NCBI GenBank assembly: GCA_028875185.1
Contig: JAPPFH010000157.1
Location: forward strand, 1-54,481
DNA from: Chloroflexota bacterium
GTDB lineage: Bacteria > Chloroflexota > Anaerolineae > Aggregatilineales > Phototrophicaceae
Direction: 5' to 3'
Length of the DNA: 54,481 bases
The position numbers were made by a program, and so were the translations under genes. The stretch's first letter is position 1; each line of letters starts with the position of its first letter. A model generated the notes under the pieces. The model was not told the origin of the DNA. It saw only the letters and a program-made list of their open reading frames with translations, and did no database searches. Positions 8,517 through 17,429 of the stretch are shown one piece after another.

Positions 8517-9251
8517 TTAGTCGTCCTCATCGTGGCCCAGATAAGCGTCAATCACGGCGGGATCGTTTCGCACTGCGCTCGGCTCGCCATCGGCGATCAC
8601 GGCGCCATGATGCAGCACAATCAAGCGCTCGCTCAGTTCAAAGACGGCGCCCATATTGTGGCTGATGAATATGATCGCTTTGCCATCTTCGTGGACGCGA
8701 TGGATGTAGTTGGTGATTGTATCCTGCAAGCGCGGGTGCACGCCCGCGAAAGGCTCGTCCAGGATGATGACAGCTGGGTCGAGCATCAGCAGCCGGCCCA
8801 ATTCCAGCAGCTTGCGTTGGCCGCCACTGAGGGCGCGGCTCAGTTCATTGGTGAGATGATCGATAGTAAGCAATGTCAGAATCTCGTGGGCGCGCGCTTC
8901 CAGTTTGGCGCGGCTGGCGCGGGGATCATGCGCCAAGCCTGGCACCATCATATTTTCCATGACGGTCATGCGGCCGAGCGCGCGCGTAATTTGAAAGGTG
9001 CGGCCCAGCCCCGCGCGCGTCACATCGTAGGGCGGGTGGCCGTCAATGCGCCGGCCGTTGAGATAAATCGTGCCGCTGCTGGGCTTGAGCATGCCGCTCA
9101 TCAGGTTGGTTAACGTGGTTTTGCCTGCGCCGTTGGGGCCGATCATGCCGATCAGTTCCGGCTCGCTGACGCTGAATGACACATGATCCACCGCTTGCAA
9201 GCCGCCGAAGCGTTTGGAGACCTTATTCAATTCCAGGTGGATTTCACTCAT
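8517..9251 (-). CDS. livG: Branched-chain amino acid/amide ABC transporter ATP-binding protein LivG
   Basis: Second ATPase of the importer. Walker A is GPNGAGKTT, the signature LSGGQRK, and Walker B VIILDEP followed by FAGVHP, a LivG trait. I chose the second ATG of a tandem pair at 9251, which has GAGG six bases upstream and overlaps the livM stop by eight bases; the first ATG at 9254 is equally possible. Usual family length (244 residues). It pairs with LivF to energise LivH and LivM. Confidence 0.93.
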   Translation of the reverse strand: MSEIHLELNKVSKRFGGLQAVDHVSFSVSEPELIGMIGPNGAGKTTLTNLMSGMLKPSSGTIYLNGRRIDGHPPYDVTRAGLGRTFQITRALGRMTVMENMMVPGLAHDPRASRAKLEARAHEILTLLTIDHLTNELSRALSGGQRKLLELGRLLMLDPAVIILDEPFAGVHPRLQDTITNYIHRVHEDGKAIIFISHNMGAVFELSERLIVLHHGAVIADGEPSAVRNDPAVIDAYLGHDEDD

Positions 9252-10413
9252 CATCCGCCTCAGTTGGCGCTGCGCCCTCGTCATCATCGCTTTCGCGTAT
9301 GGAGACCGTCTCCTTCATCGCGATGTCGCGGCCGCTGAACCAGGTGATGATGGGGTAGAGCAAGCCGTTGCGCATGTACCGCAAGGTGAACACCATCACC
9401 ACGCCGAAGAGAGCAAAGCGCCAGTAACCGGTATCCCAAACGAAGGCGTCTGAACCATCGGCGGTTGTCAAACCAAAGGGCAGGCTGATCACCACTTGTC
9501 GCATCGCCTCCAGCAGGTAGCGCGATATGAAGGCGCCGGCGGCCGCCCCGATCAAGCTCTCCATGCCGCCAATAACGGCGTAGGCGATGATCAGCGACAT
9601 TTGCAGGATTTCCAGCTGCTCGGGGATGATGCGCTCGGAGCCGACATCGCTGTAAAAGATGGCACCGGCGAAGCCGACGATCATGCTGGTGAAGACGAAG
9701 ACCAGGATCTTGTAGCGCACGACATTGACGCCAAGGGCGGAAGCGGCGTCTTCATCTTCGCGCATCGCCCGCAGGAATAAGCCGATGGGCGAGTTCGCCA
9801 CCCAATACAGCGCCAGCAAGCAGACGATCAGCAAACCGAACATCAAGTAGTATTCGACCTGGCGCGCGGCGTTGACATCGGCGATTTGCAGCAGCGGGCG
9901 CAGCGACAAGCCGTTGGAGCCGCCGGTGTAGTCATATTCGGTCAACATTATGATTCGGAACAACTCGGAGAAGGCGATGGTGAATAGCGCCAGATAAGCC
10001 GAGCGCAGCCGCAGCAGCAGCCAGCCGATCACCAGCCCAACAGCGCCGGCGGCAACGGTGCCGATGATGATGGCGCCAAGCGACGAGATCGATTCCGGCG
10101 TAATATTGACGCCCAGCATGGCGAAGGCGACGCCATCGCGGGCGATCAAGCCGGCGACATAAGCGCCGATGCCCATGAATGCCATATGCCCGAAGGAAAA
10201 CTGCCCGGCGATGCCCGCCAGCAGCGCCCAGCTAGAAGACATGATGGCGTAGAAGAAGCCGCTTATGAATACGGTCTTCGCGTAGTTGGATTGCGAGGTA
10301 TCGTTGGGAAACCAGAGGAAGAATGCTATGATCAGGGCGATCATCAGATAACCCAGTTTGCGTCGGCCGATGCCGCTGTCGATGGCGCGCTCAAAGCGTC
10401 TGAAGGCTAGCAT
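9244..10413 (-). CDS. livM: Branched-chain amino acid/amide ABC transporter permease LivM
   Basis: Membrane subunit with about ten hydrophobic segments. The family stretch LAGIAGQFSFGHMAFMGIGAY is seen in part near residue 65, and MREDEDAASALGVNV matches the conserved cytoplasmic loop. The ATG at 10413 is two bases past the livH stop; longer readings upstream only overlap livH in another frame and are arginine-rich, so they were not used. The acidic C-terminal tail (SDDDEGAAPTEADDE) is longer than usual. The product has 389 residues. Confidence 0.92.
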   Translation of the reverse strand: MLAFRRFERAIDSGIGRRKLGYLMIALIIAFFLWFPNDTSQSNYAKTVFISGFFYAIMSSSWALLAGIAGQFSFGHMAFMGIGAYVAGLIARDGVAFAMLGVNITPESISSLGAIIIGTVAAGAVGLVIGWLLLRLRSAYLALFTIAFSELFRIIMLTEYDYTGGSNGLSLRPLLQIADVNAARQVEYYLMFGLLIVCLLALYWVANSPIGLFLRAMREDEDAASALGVNVVRYKILVFVFTSMIVGFAGAIFYSDVGSERIIPEQLEILQMSLIIAYAVIGGMESLIGAAAGAFISRYLLEAMRQVVISLPFGLTTADGSDAFVWDTGYWRFALFGVVMVFTLRYMRNGLLYPIITWFSGRDIAMKETVSIRESDDDEGAAPTEADDE

Positions 10414-10415
10414 GA

Positions 10416-11963
10416 TTAATGCTGCTCCCGGCCAAAGAGCCCAGTCGGTTTCAGCAGCAGTACGAGCGCGAAAATCACCAGGGCGAAGGCTTCTTTGTAG
10501 GCGGCGCCGCGGCTGGGATCCGGGTGGCAGCCTGCGCCGAGCGCTTCGACGATGCCAACGATGATGCCGCCAGCCAACGCGCCGGGCACCGAGCCCAAGC
10601 CGCCCAGCACCACGATCACATAAGAGCGGCCGACCATCTCGGCGCCGACCCAGGGCACCCAATTGAATATCGGAATCAGCGCCGCGCCGGACATCGCCGC
10701 CAACATTGAGCCCATGGCGAAAGACAGCGTATTCATATTGGTCGGATTGATGCCGGTGACGGCGGCCGCTTGGCGGTCCTGGCTGGTAGCGCGCAAGGCG
10801 CGTCCGGTCCAGGAACGCTGCAAGAAATAAAGCAGCGCGAAAATAAGCGCGACGCCAACCACCATAGCAAAGGCGCGGTCGCCAATAATATGGATAGGTC
10901 CAAAGAAGACTTCATCATTAAAGTGAAATCTATCCAGCGTGAATCGGCGGATCTGAATGAAGCGGTCGGTCTTCTGCGGGAAGGGACCGGCGATCGCCAA
11001 GGTGGTGTATTCAAGGAAGAAGCCGAAGCCAAAGGTAATCAAGATAGCGTATTCGGAGACGCGTTCGATCAGCCCTTCGTGCATCGGCTTGAGAAAAACC
11101 CGCTCGAATATGGCGCCCATGACGAAGACGATGACCGCGGCGACCGGGATGCCCCAGATCGGGTTAACGCTGACTTCTGTGCCGGTCAGTTCGCTCAGGA
11201 CATTGCCGGCGTGAAGCAAAAAATAGAAGGAAAAATAACCGCCGACCATATAAAGCTGGCCATGGGCGAAACTGACGACGCCTTGAACCGAGTAGATCAG
11301 CGTCAGCCCGACCGCCATCAGTGAATAGATGCAGCCGATGACGATGCCGTTGGCTGTTTGCTGCGTCAAGTAGGTGGCGGCATAAGGGAGCGCAACACAG
11401 GGGTTTGCCGGGTTTTGGATGGCGAAGAGGGCATAGATCTGCCAAGCGCCCAGCGCGCCAAGGCTAATCATCCAGTCGCGGTTGACCTTTGGCACGGTCT
11501 TCCACATCAAGCCGAAGATCAACGGACCGATGGCGAAGCCGCCCAATGCAGCGGCGGTTAGCGCATTCTGGTCATCCGCTTCGAGATCGCGGTAATGGCG
11601 CGGGATGAAATACGCGGCCAGCGCCGCCCATAACGGACCAGCGAGCAGCAGCCAAAGGGCTGCGGGCAAATTCGGATCGACGATGCGCGCAAGCACTTGA
11701 GACGATAGGAAGACCGTCAGCACGACGCCGAGCGTCAGGGACGAGCGCCGAATCAGGGTCGGCTCGAGGTAGAACAATCCCAGGCCCACTGGACCCAAAG
11801 CAAAGCCGCCGACCAGTCCGGCGATTTTCAGAGTCGTGGCTGGGACTTGCTCTTTTTCCCCGCGCCCCTGGTTCACACCGGGGAGAATGAACAGACCGAC
11901 GGTTGCCCAGAGCGGACCGGCGAGCAGCAGCCATAGAACAAAGAGCGTGTCTTCAATGACCAT
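10416..11963 (-). CDS. livH: Branched-chain amino acid ABC transporter permease LivH with a duplicated N-terminal membrane extension
   Basis: The canonical LivH core begins near residue 197 (LTQQTANGIVIGCIYSLMAVG) with the conserved VVSFAHGQLYMVGGY and ends with LLKPTGLFG. Normal LivH is about 290-300 residues; this protein has 515. The extra ~195 residues hold two copies of a membrane module: LWLLLAGPLWA at 10-20 and again at 103-113, then GGFALGP (52-58) and GGFAIGP (141-147). The copies are alike at DNA level too. A start at 11963 has AAGAGG upstream. The extension could be a regulatory or partner-binding membrane domain; its function is unknown. Confidence 0.9.
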   Translation of the reverse strand: MVIEDTLFVLWLLLAGPLWATVGLFILPGVNQGRGEKEQVPATTLKIAGLVGGFALGPVGLGLFYLEPTLIRRSSLTLGVVLTVFLSSQVLARIVDPNLPAALWLLLAGPLWAALAAYFIPRHYRDLEADDQNALTAAALGGFAIGPLIFGLMWKTVPKVNRDWMISLGALGAWQIYALFAIQNPANPCVALPYAATYLTQQTANGIVIGCIYSLMAVGLTLIYSVQGVVSFAHGQLYMVGGYFSFYFLLHAGNVLSELTGTEVSVNPIWGIPVAAVIVFVMGAIFERVFLKPMHEGLIERVSEYAILITFGFGFFLEYTTLAIAGPFPQKTDRFIQIRRFTLDRFHFNDEVFFGPIHIIGDRAFAMVVGVALIFALLYFLQRSWTGRALRATSQDRQAAAVTGINPTNMNTLSFAMGSMLAAMSGAALIPIFNWVPWVGAEMVGRSYVIVVLGGLGSVPGALAGGIIVGIVEALGAGCHPDPSRGAAYKEAFALVIFALVLLLKPTGLFGREQH

Positions 11964-12069
11964 GCGAATCTGCCTCTTCGATTAAGGCAGTGGGTGAGCG
12001 AGGCGCCCACCCGACAATTTATCGGCGCTTGCGCTAGAAGCTGGCTAGCCGCAAGCTATTCTGATTTCG

Positions 12070-13407
12070 CTAGGGCGAAGTTCCCGGCGCGATATAGCTC
12101 GAACCGTGGGTCTGATAGACAACTGGGAAAATCACCGCGGCATCAAGCGAGCTTTGCCCTTGCTCGAAGTATTGCATCATGGTGACGACCGGGTCGGGCC
12201 ACTGATGCCACATGAATGCCGGCGTGCCTTCCGGCAAATCGGGATTGTGATTGCCGTACTCGAAGTAGTAGCGCCCCTGAGACAGGTCAAGATCGGTGGT
12301 TTCGATCGCCGCGACGATCGCCGCGCCATCGCTCATTGAGCCGGCGCGCGCCATGCCGTCCGCTATGATCCACACCGCATCATACGAAGCCATCGCGTAA
12401 CTGGGAACGATATCCTCGAATTCTTCAAAGTAGGCTTCGTTCAATTCAACCGCCGTATCACTGAAGAGGCTCGGGATGATGCCGACGCGGTTGAAAGCGC
12501 AGTAGTTGCCATCGGGCACGTTCTGCCAATACTGCTCGGATTGGAAGGCGACTTGGTTGGTGACGCAGATCGTGTCTTCAGTTGGGGCGATGCCCAACTC
12601 AGCCATCTGCTGTGTGAGATTGAACGACGTCTCACCGGTAACGATGACGCGAACGACATCCGGTGTTTCGGCGCTCGCCTGGATGCGGCTGAGGATCGGG
12701 ACGAAGTCTTCCGTGCCCAATTCAACGTTTATCTGGGTTACGGTCGCGCCGGCCGCTTCAAAGCGCGCCAATTCATCCGCCGCGGCCGGTTGACCGTAGT
12801 CCGTGTTTTCGGCGATGATGACGACATTGCCTACGCCCAGGTCGAGCAGCCAGTCAACCACGACGCTGCCGACCATTGAACTGGCGGGCGAAACCCGGAA
12901 TACGTGATCGACGCCGTCAGCATTCCGTGGCGGCCTGCCATCATATTCCATAATGCCATTGGCGCTGACGTTGTCGTTCCAGGGCTCGGAGAAGACGGTC
13001 GGTATCCTGTTCTCGTCCAGCATGCCCATAGTCGCCAAGCCGACGGCGCTGTGATAGACGCCAGTAACGGCATCAACCTCGTCCTCGAGGATGAAGCGCT
13101 CGACTACCGCTTGGCCGCGTTCGGGGCTGCCTTCCGAATCGCCGATGACTATTTCAATCGCATAGTTGACGCCGTCAATCGCAACGCCGCAAGCCGCGTT
13201 GATATCGTCGGCGGCGCGGTTAATCGCCCAAGACATGGCAACGCCACCGGCGACCGTGCCCGGCGCTGACAGCGGCACGAGGCCGCCAATCTTGATGCTG
13301 TCTTCTGCAAACTCGCAGTGACCGTCAGCGTAGACCGCACCCGTCGGAAGCAGGGCGGTCAGCGCCAACAGCGCTAAGATGCTAATGAACAAAGAAATGC
13401 GTTTCAT
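12070..13407 (-). CDS. Branched-chain amino acid/amide ABC transporter substrate-binding protein
   Basis: Periplasmic-type receptor (Peripla_BP_6, LivK-like) that delivers ligand to LivH/LivM. A clear signal peptide (MKRISLFISILALLALTALLP) with cleavage near YA-DG precedes IKIGGLVPLSAPG, the usual first strand. Signature segments include GVYHSAVGLATMG and AMASYDAVWIIADG. The ATG at 13407 has GGAGG seven bases upstream; an ATG-rich extension to 13443 is not supported. Three cysteine pairs could form disulphides. First gene of the operon, 106 bases before livH, with a promoter and a possible operator upstream. The ligand cannot be deduced; urea, amides and amino acids are all used by this family. 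Confidence 0.9.
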   Translation of the reverse strand: MKRISLFISILALLALTALLPTGAVYADGHCEFAEDSIKIGGLVPLSAPGTVAGGVAMSWAINRAADDINAACGVAIDGVNYAIEIVIGDSEGSPERGQAVVERFILEDEVDAVTGVYHSAVGLATMGMLDENRIPTVFSEPWNDNVSANGIMEYDGRPPRNADGVDHVFRVSPASSMVGSVVVDWLLDLGVGNVVIIAENTDYGQPAAADELARFEAAGATVTQINVELGTEDFVPILSRIQASAETPDVVRVIVTGETSFNLTQQMAELGIAPTEDTICVTNQVAFQSEQYWQNVPDGNYCAFNRVGIIPSLFSDTAVELNEAYFEEFEDIVPSYAMASYDAVWIIADGMARAGSMSDGAAIVAAIETTDLDLSQGRYYFEYGNHNPDLPEGTPAFMWHQWPDPVVTMMQYFEQGQSSLDAAVIFPVVYQTHGSSYIAPGTSP

Positions 13408-13525
13408 GACATTTTCCTCCAGAAACATAATCAGATGCATCACTGCGGACCGAAGCCGCAGATCGATACCGTGTCAACATTAATCGGACACCGGGCTCGG
13501 CGCACACTGGATTTGCCTTGGCCGG

Positions 13526-13540
13526 ATGCGTCTAACGCAT
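13526..13540 (-). promoter_or_regulatory. Possible operator at the liv operon start site
   Basis: A perfect inverted repeat, ATGCGT-CTA-ACGCAT, lies just downstream of the -10 box of the liv promoter, over the expected transcription start. The position suits a repressor site. Confidence 0.35.
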
Positions 13541-13544
13541 ATTA

Positions 13545-13573
13545 AGGTTAACTTGCGCGCAACTTTGTGTCAA
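13545..13573 (-). promoter_or_regulatory. Promoter of the liv operon
   Basis: Minus strand TTGACA (13573-13568) and TAACCT (13550-13545) are 17 bases apart. The -35 is perfect, the -10 weak, which would suit an activated or repressed promoter. The leader would be about 130 bases. Confidence 0.5.
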
Positions 13574-13661
13574 GCAAGAGCGAGATTGATACAGGGGCAA
13601 TCCGCCCAAGGCAATTGCATCAAAATCATTTCGCGCCGATCTCCGTCTAAAAATGTGAAAT

Positions 13662-13734
13662 TGTAGGGGCGTCTCGTGAGACGCCCGTGAAAATAGTCGA
13701 CAAATATCGGGCGTTTCCGCGAAACGCCCCTACA
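13662..13734. repeat. Pair of inverted GTAGGGGCG hairpin repeats
   Basis: Copy one (13662-13686, plus) has arms GGGCGTCTC and GAGACGCCC; copy two (13709-13734, minus) has arms GGGCGTTTC and GAAACGCCC. As at 2686, the two copies are head to head about 22 bases apart. They sit between the divergent liv and oligopeptide promoters. The rest of the 13408-13954 spacer shows only those promoters. Confidence 0.8.
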
Positions 13735-13813
13735 GAATTACGAAAGTTGTGGGGAAATAGTTGATTTCAGCGTCATTTCAATTTGATGCGATTGCCCTGG
13801 CAATCCGCCCAAT

Positions 13814-13842
13814 TTGACAGCGTTTGGCGCGCGCGGTATATT
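13814..13842 (+). promoter_or_regulatory. Promoter of the oligopeptide transporter operon
   Basis: TTGACA (13814-13819) and TATATT (13837-13842) are 17 bases apart, an almost consensus promoter. The leader to the ATG at 13955 would be about 105 bases and contains short inverted repeats (for example GGCGATCGCC near 13876). Confidence 0.7.
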
Positions 13843-13954
13843 TTCCTGACGCAATCCGCGCCTTTTGATTTCGGCGATCGCCATTTGATCGATCGACGCG
13901 AAGCGCTGCGGCTTGCGTTTTCAGATACCAGTTTGAATAGAAAGGAATTGCAGG

Positions 13955-15475
13955 ATGAAGAGCGTGAAAATGATCGGTCCCCTTGTGCTGCTTGTCGCCC
14001 TTGTGGTGGGCATCAGCCTGTCGACTTCGGCGCAGATGTCCGAGCAGGTGCTGCAATCGGCGCACGATGCGGAATGGACGGGATTGGATCCGCATGTCGC
14101 CAGCACAGTCTCGAGCTTCTACGTATTGGCTAATGTTGTCGAATCGTTGACCACCAACAACGACAACATCGAATTGACGCCGCTGCTCGCCACCGATTGG
14201 TCGCAATCAGACGATGGACTCACCTGGACCTTCAATCTGCGCGAAGGCGTTCAATTCTCCAATGGCGAGGCGCTGACATCGGAGCACGTCGTCTTTTCGA
14301 TGAATCGCATTATTAATCCCGAAACTGGCTCGGGCCGCGTCGCCTCGGTCGGTGGTCCTGATGCGGTTTGGGAGGCGGTAGACAGCCATACAGTCAGTGT
14401 GACGACGCCGGAACAGAATGCGATTTTGCCGGTGCTGCTTGCGGCGCGCTCCACCGCGGTCGTTCATCCGGACAGCGTGGATGAAAACGGCGTGATTGTC
14501 GTGCCTATCGGTACCGGACCGTTCACAGTAGAAGACCTCGACGGCACGATCAGCATGACCCTGGTCAAGAATGAGGATTACTGGCAAGAAGGCTTGCCCC
14601 TGCTGGATGCTGTCGAAATCACGGTCATCCAGGAAGAGGCGGCGCGCGAAGCGGCTTTGCTCGGCGGCGAGGTCGATTTTGTGACCAGCGTCGCGCCGCA
14701 ATCCGTGCAGGCTTTGCAAGACAATCCCGATGTCAATATGCTCGTATCGCCAGCGCTGGCCTACAAGTACATTGGCTTGAATTTGACGCGCGAGCCTTTC
14801 GACGACCCCCGTGTGCGGCAAGCGATCGCTTACGCCATCAACCGCGATGATCTCTGCGCCGCCGGTGACTTTGGTTTGTGCACGCCGCTTTACGGCGGTC
14901 CAATTGATACCGGCAGCCCTTGGCACTTCGACTACGCGCCATACTCTTACGACCCGGACAAGGCGAGGGCGCTGCTGGCGGAAGCGGGATTGGCTGACGG
15001 ATTCGAGATGGAACTGATGCCTACATCAACCTATCAGGACACGGTGCGCCAGGCGCAGGTCTTGCAGGCACAATTGGGCGCGGTCGGCATCAGGACCACC
15101 ATCAACGCGCCCGAGTGGGCTGAATGGCTGGAGCTTGAAGGCAATTACCGCTATGACGGCTATATCTGCAGCTGGAACGGCTTGGTGGATGTCGAGCATT
15201 ACTTCTACTTGCAGCATCGTACGGATGAAGTCTTCAATTTCACCGGCTACAGCAATCCTGATTTTGACGCATTAGTCGAGCAGGGGCGGCAGGTATCCGG
15301 CTTCGATGAACGCTACGCCATCTACGAACAGGCGAACCAAATCCTGGTGGACGCGGTGCCCTATGTCTACTTCTACAACCCGGCTTTCACACGCGCGATG
15401 AGCCCGAGGGTGCAAGGCTATGTCTTGCGCTCGGACAATCAGAACCTCTACATGAATACCTATCTCGAAGGCTAA
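13955..15475 (+). CDS. Oligopeptide/dipeptide-type ABC transporter substrate-binding protein
   Basis: SBP_bac_5 family receptor for peptides or similar solutes. A signal peptide (about residues 1-27, ending STSAQ) is followed by LDPHVASTVSSF and the family segment GLTWTFNLREGVQFSNGEALTSEHV (seen as split motifs). NREDYW-like VKNEDYWQEG, the IGLNL strand and DPRVRQAIAYAINRDDL are all typical. The 506-residue length is normal. AAGGA lies upstream of the ATG. It heads a plus-strand series with two permeases, and hairpins follow its stop. The S9 peptidase further down supports peptides as ligands. Confidence 0.92.
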   Translation: MKSVKMIGPLVLLVALVVGISLSTSAQMSEQVLQSAHDAEWTGLDPHVASTVSSFYVLANVVESLTTNNDNIELTPLLATDWSQSDDGLTWTFNLREGVQFSNGEALTSEHVVFSMNRIINPETGSGRVASVGGPDAVWEAVDSHTVSVTTPEQNAILPVLLAARSTAVVHPDSVDENGVIVVPIGTGPFTVEDLDGTISMTLVKNEDYWQEGLPLLDAVEITVIQEEAAREAALLGGEVDFVTSVAPQSVQALQDNPDVNMLVSPALAYKYIGLNLTREPFDDPRVRQAIAYAINRDDLCAAGDFGLCTPLYGGPIDTGSPWHFDYAPYSYDPDKARALLAEAGLADGFEMELMPTSTYQDTVRQAQVLQAQLGAVGIRTTINAPEWAEWLELEGNYRYDGYICSWNGLVDVEHYFYLQHRTDEVFNFTGYSNPDFDALVEQGRQVSGFDERYAIYEQANQILVDAVPYVYFYNPAFTRAMSPRVQGYVLRSDNQNLYMNTYLEG

Positions 15476-15480
15476 CTGCT

Positions 15481-15543
15481 TTGCGGGCGCGATTTGGACC
15501 GACCAATTCGCGCCCGCAATCCCCCTCAGATGACGCTCATCTG
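15481..15543 (+). other. Two hairpins between binding-protein and permease genes
   Basis: TTGCGGGCGCGA (15481-15492) pairs perfectly with TCGCGCCCGCAA (15508-15519), with an inner TTGG/CCAA helix. A second, perfect hairpin CAGATGA-CGC-TCATCTG follows at 15527-15543. There is no T run. They may protect the upstream transcript and reduce permease expression. Confidence 0.65.
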
Positions 15544-15563
15544 ATGCGCGAGGGACGCTCGAT

Positions 15564-16511
15564 TTGAATTATCAATACGTCGCGCAACGTTTGCTCTTGG
15601 CATTGGTTGTTGTGCTCGGCATCACCTTTGTCGTCTTCATGATTATGCAGATCGTCCCTGGCGATCCGGCGCGGGTGATTTTGGGTCCCTACGCCAGCGC
15701 TGAATCAGTCGCCGGCTTGCGCGATCGCCTTGGCCTCGACCGTCCTTTTTTTGAGCAGTATTTGACTTGGCTGTCCAAGGCGGCGCGCGGCGATTTTGGG
15801 CAGAGCCTGCTGAACGGGCAGGATGTAAGCGCGCAGTTGCTCGGTCGCATTGGTCCCTCGTTTGAACTGGCGATGGTCTCACTGGTAATTGGCTTGGTGA
15901 TCGCTTTTCCAATCGGCATCATTTCCGCGCTCAAGCCCGGCAGCGCCATTGACATTATGGCGACCATATTCAGCCAGATTGGGGTGTCTGTCCCCTCATT
16001 TTGGATGGGCATCCTGCTAATTATCATTTTCTCGCTGAATCTGGAATTGCTGCCGCCCAGCGGTTATACGCCGATCGGGGAGGACGCCGGCGATTGGCTG
16101 GCGCATATCATCCTGCCCGCCTTCACCGCCGGTTTCGTCAGCGCCTCAATCCAGACGCGCTTCATCCGCAGCGCCATGCTCGATGTACTCAACGCCAATT
16201 ATGTGCAGACGGCGCGCGCCAAGGGCTTGACCGAACGCACTGTCGTCATGCGTCACGCGCTGCGCAACGCCCTGATCAATATCGTCACCATCATCGGCTT
16301 GCAGATCACCGCCCTGTTCAGCGGCATCGTCATTGTCGAGGTGGTCTTTTCTTGGCCCGGGCTGGGACGGCTGGCGTTCAACGCGGTGGAAGAGCGTGAT
16401 TATCCACTGCTGCAAGGCGCGGTGATGGTGGTGGCGATCATGGTCACACTGGTCAATTTATTTGTCGATCTCTTATATTTTCTGCTCGATCCGCGGATTG
16501 AATACGCCTAA
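15564..16511 (+). CDS. Oligopeptide ABC transporter permease, DppB/OppB type
   Basis: Membrane subunit. The N terminus (YVAQRLLLALVVVLGITFVVF) and IVPGDPARVILG are hallmarks of DppB proteins. The EAA-like loop reads NYVQTARAKGLTERTVVMRH around residue 213, followed by ALRNALINIVTIIG. It ends LLDPRIEY, as expected. Translation appears to begin at TTG 15564, behind GAGGGA; no better in-frame start keeps the first membrane helix. Six segments and 315 residues match the family. The ATPase partners DppD and DppF are not in the window. Confidence 0.92.
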   Translation: MNYQYVAQRLLLALVVVLGITFVVFMIMQIVPGDPARVILGPYASAESVAGLRDRLGLDRPFFEQYLTWLSKAARGDFGQSLLNGQDVSAQLLGRIGPSFELAMVSLVIGLVIAFPIGIISALKPGSAIDIMATIFSQIGVSVPSFWMGILLIIIFSLNLELLPPSGYTPIGEDAGDWLAHIILPAFTAGFVSASIQTRFIRSAMLDVLNANYVQTARAKGLTERTVVMRHALRNALINIVTIIGLQITALFSGIVIVEVVFSWPGLGRLAFNAVEERDYPLLQGAVMVVAIMVTLVNLFVDLLYFLLDPRIEYA

Positions 16512-16526
16512 ACGAAAGAGACGCCT

Positions 16527-17429
16527 GTGGAAAGCCCAGGGCTCATAACCATTCGCAGAGACGTTACCGACGCGCCACTGGGACCGGTTAATACGCTTTG
16601 GCGCGACGCCTTTCGCCGCCTGCTGCGTCATCGGCTGGCGATGTTTGGGGCGCTGGTGCTGTTAGTCGTCGCGGTGATGGGCATCTTTGGCCCGGCGATT
16701 ACGCCCTATGATCCCAACGGCATGGACTTTGCCGATCGCTTCGCCAATCCGTCGTTGGAGCATTGGATGGGCACGGATGACTTCGGACGCGATATCTTTT
16801 CGCGCGTTGTCGTGGGCGCGCGCGTTTCGCTGCAGGTTGGGTTCATTGCTGTCAGTGTGGCGACTATCGTTGGCACTGGGCTCGGCTTGATCGCAGGCTA
16901 TAGCACGCGTCTTACCGATGAGGTCATCATGCGGGCGATGGATGTGCTCTACGCCTTTCCGGCGATTCTGCTGGCGATTGCGATTATGGCGGCGCTGGGC
17001 AAGGGCATTGGCAACGCCATGATTGCTATCGGCATTGTTTATATCCCCATATTCGCGCGGATTGCGCGTGGCGCCGTGCTGGGCATACGCAATGAAGAAT
17101 TCATCATCGCGGCGCGGGCGATGGGCGCTGGCGATATTCGCATCCTCTTGACCCACGTTTTGCCCAACGTGCTTTCGCCGATCATTGTTGAGATTACGCT
17201 CAGTCTTGCCTTCGCAATTCTCGCCGAAGCGGCGCTGAGTTTCTTTGGCTTGGGCACGCAGCCGCCGGACCCCAGCTGGGGAAGAATGCTGTCTGAAGGG
17301 CGGGCATTCTTCCGGCAATCGGGCTGGATGGGCGTCTTCCCCGGTTTGGCAATCTTCTTCACGGTGATGGGTTTCAATTTCCTCGGCGATGGGCTGAGAG
17401 ATGCGCTTGACCCTAAGCTTCGGCGCTAG
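16527..17429 (+). CDS. Oligopeptide ABC transporter permease, DppC/OppC type
   Basis: Second permease. The segment HWMGTDDFGRDIFSRVVVGARVSL is the DppC/OppC signature (shown here in overlapping short motifs: HWMGTDDFGRD, FSRVVVGAR), and EEFIIAARAMGAGDIRIL is the EAA loop. The C terminus FNFLGDGLRDALDPKLRR is complete. It starts with GTG at 16527, 15 bases after the first permease. Its last 29 bases overlap the start of the next gene, so the series is probably one transcript. Confidence 0.92.
   Translation: MESPGLITIRRDVTDAPLGPVNTLWRDAFRRLLRHRLAMFGALVLLVVAVMGIFGPAITPYDPNGMDFADRFANPSLEHWMGTDDFGRDIFSRVVVGARVSLQVGFIAVSVATIVGTGLGLIAGYSTRLTDEVIMRAMDVLYAFPAILLAIAIMAALGKGIGNAMIAIGIVYIPIFARIARGAVLGIRNEEFIIAARAMGAGDIRILLTHVLPNVLSPIIVEITLSLAFAILAEAALSFFGLGTQPPDPSWGRMLSEGRAFFRQSGWMGVFPGLAIFFTVMGFNFLGDGLRDALDPKLRR

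Noticed and set aside
10414-10662. A longer LivM reading with about 80 extra N-terminal residues
   Set aside because: The extra part is arginine-rich, unlike the family, and is simply another frame of livH; the ATG at 10413 sits two bases after the livH stop.
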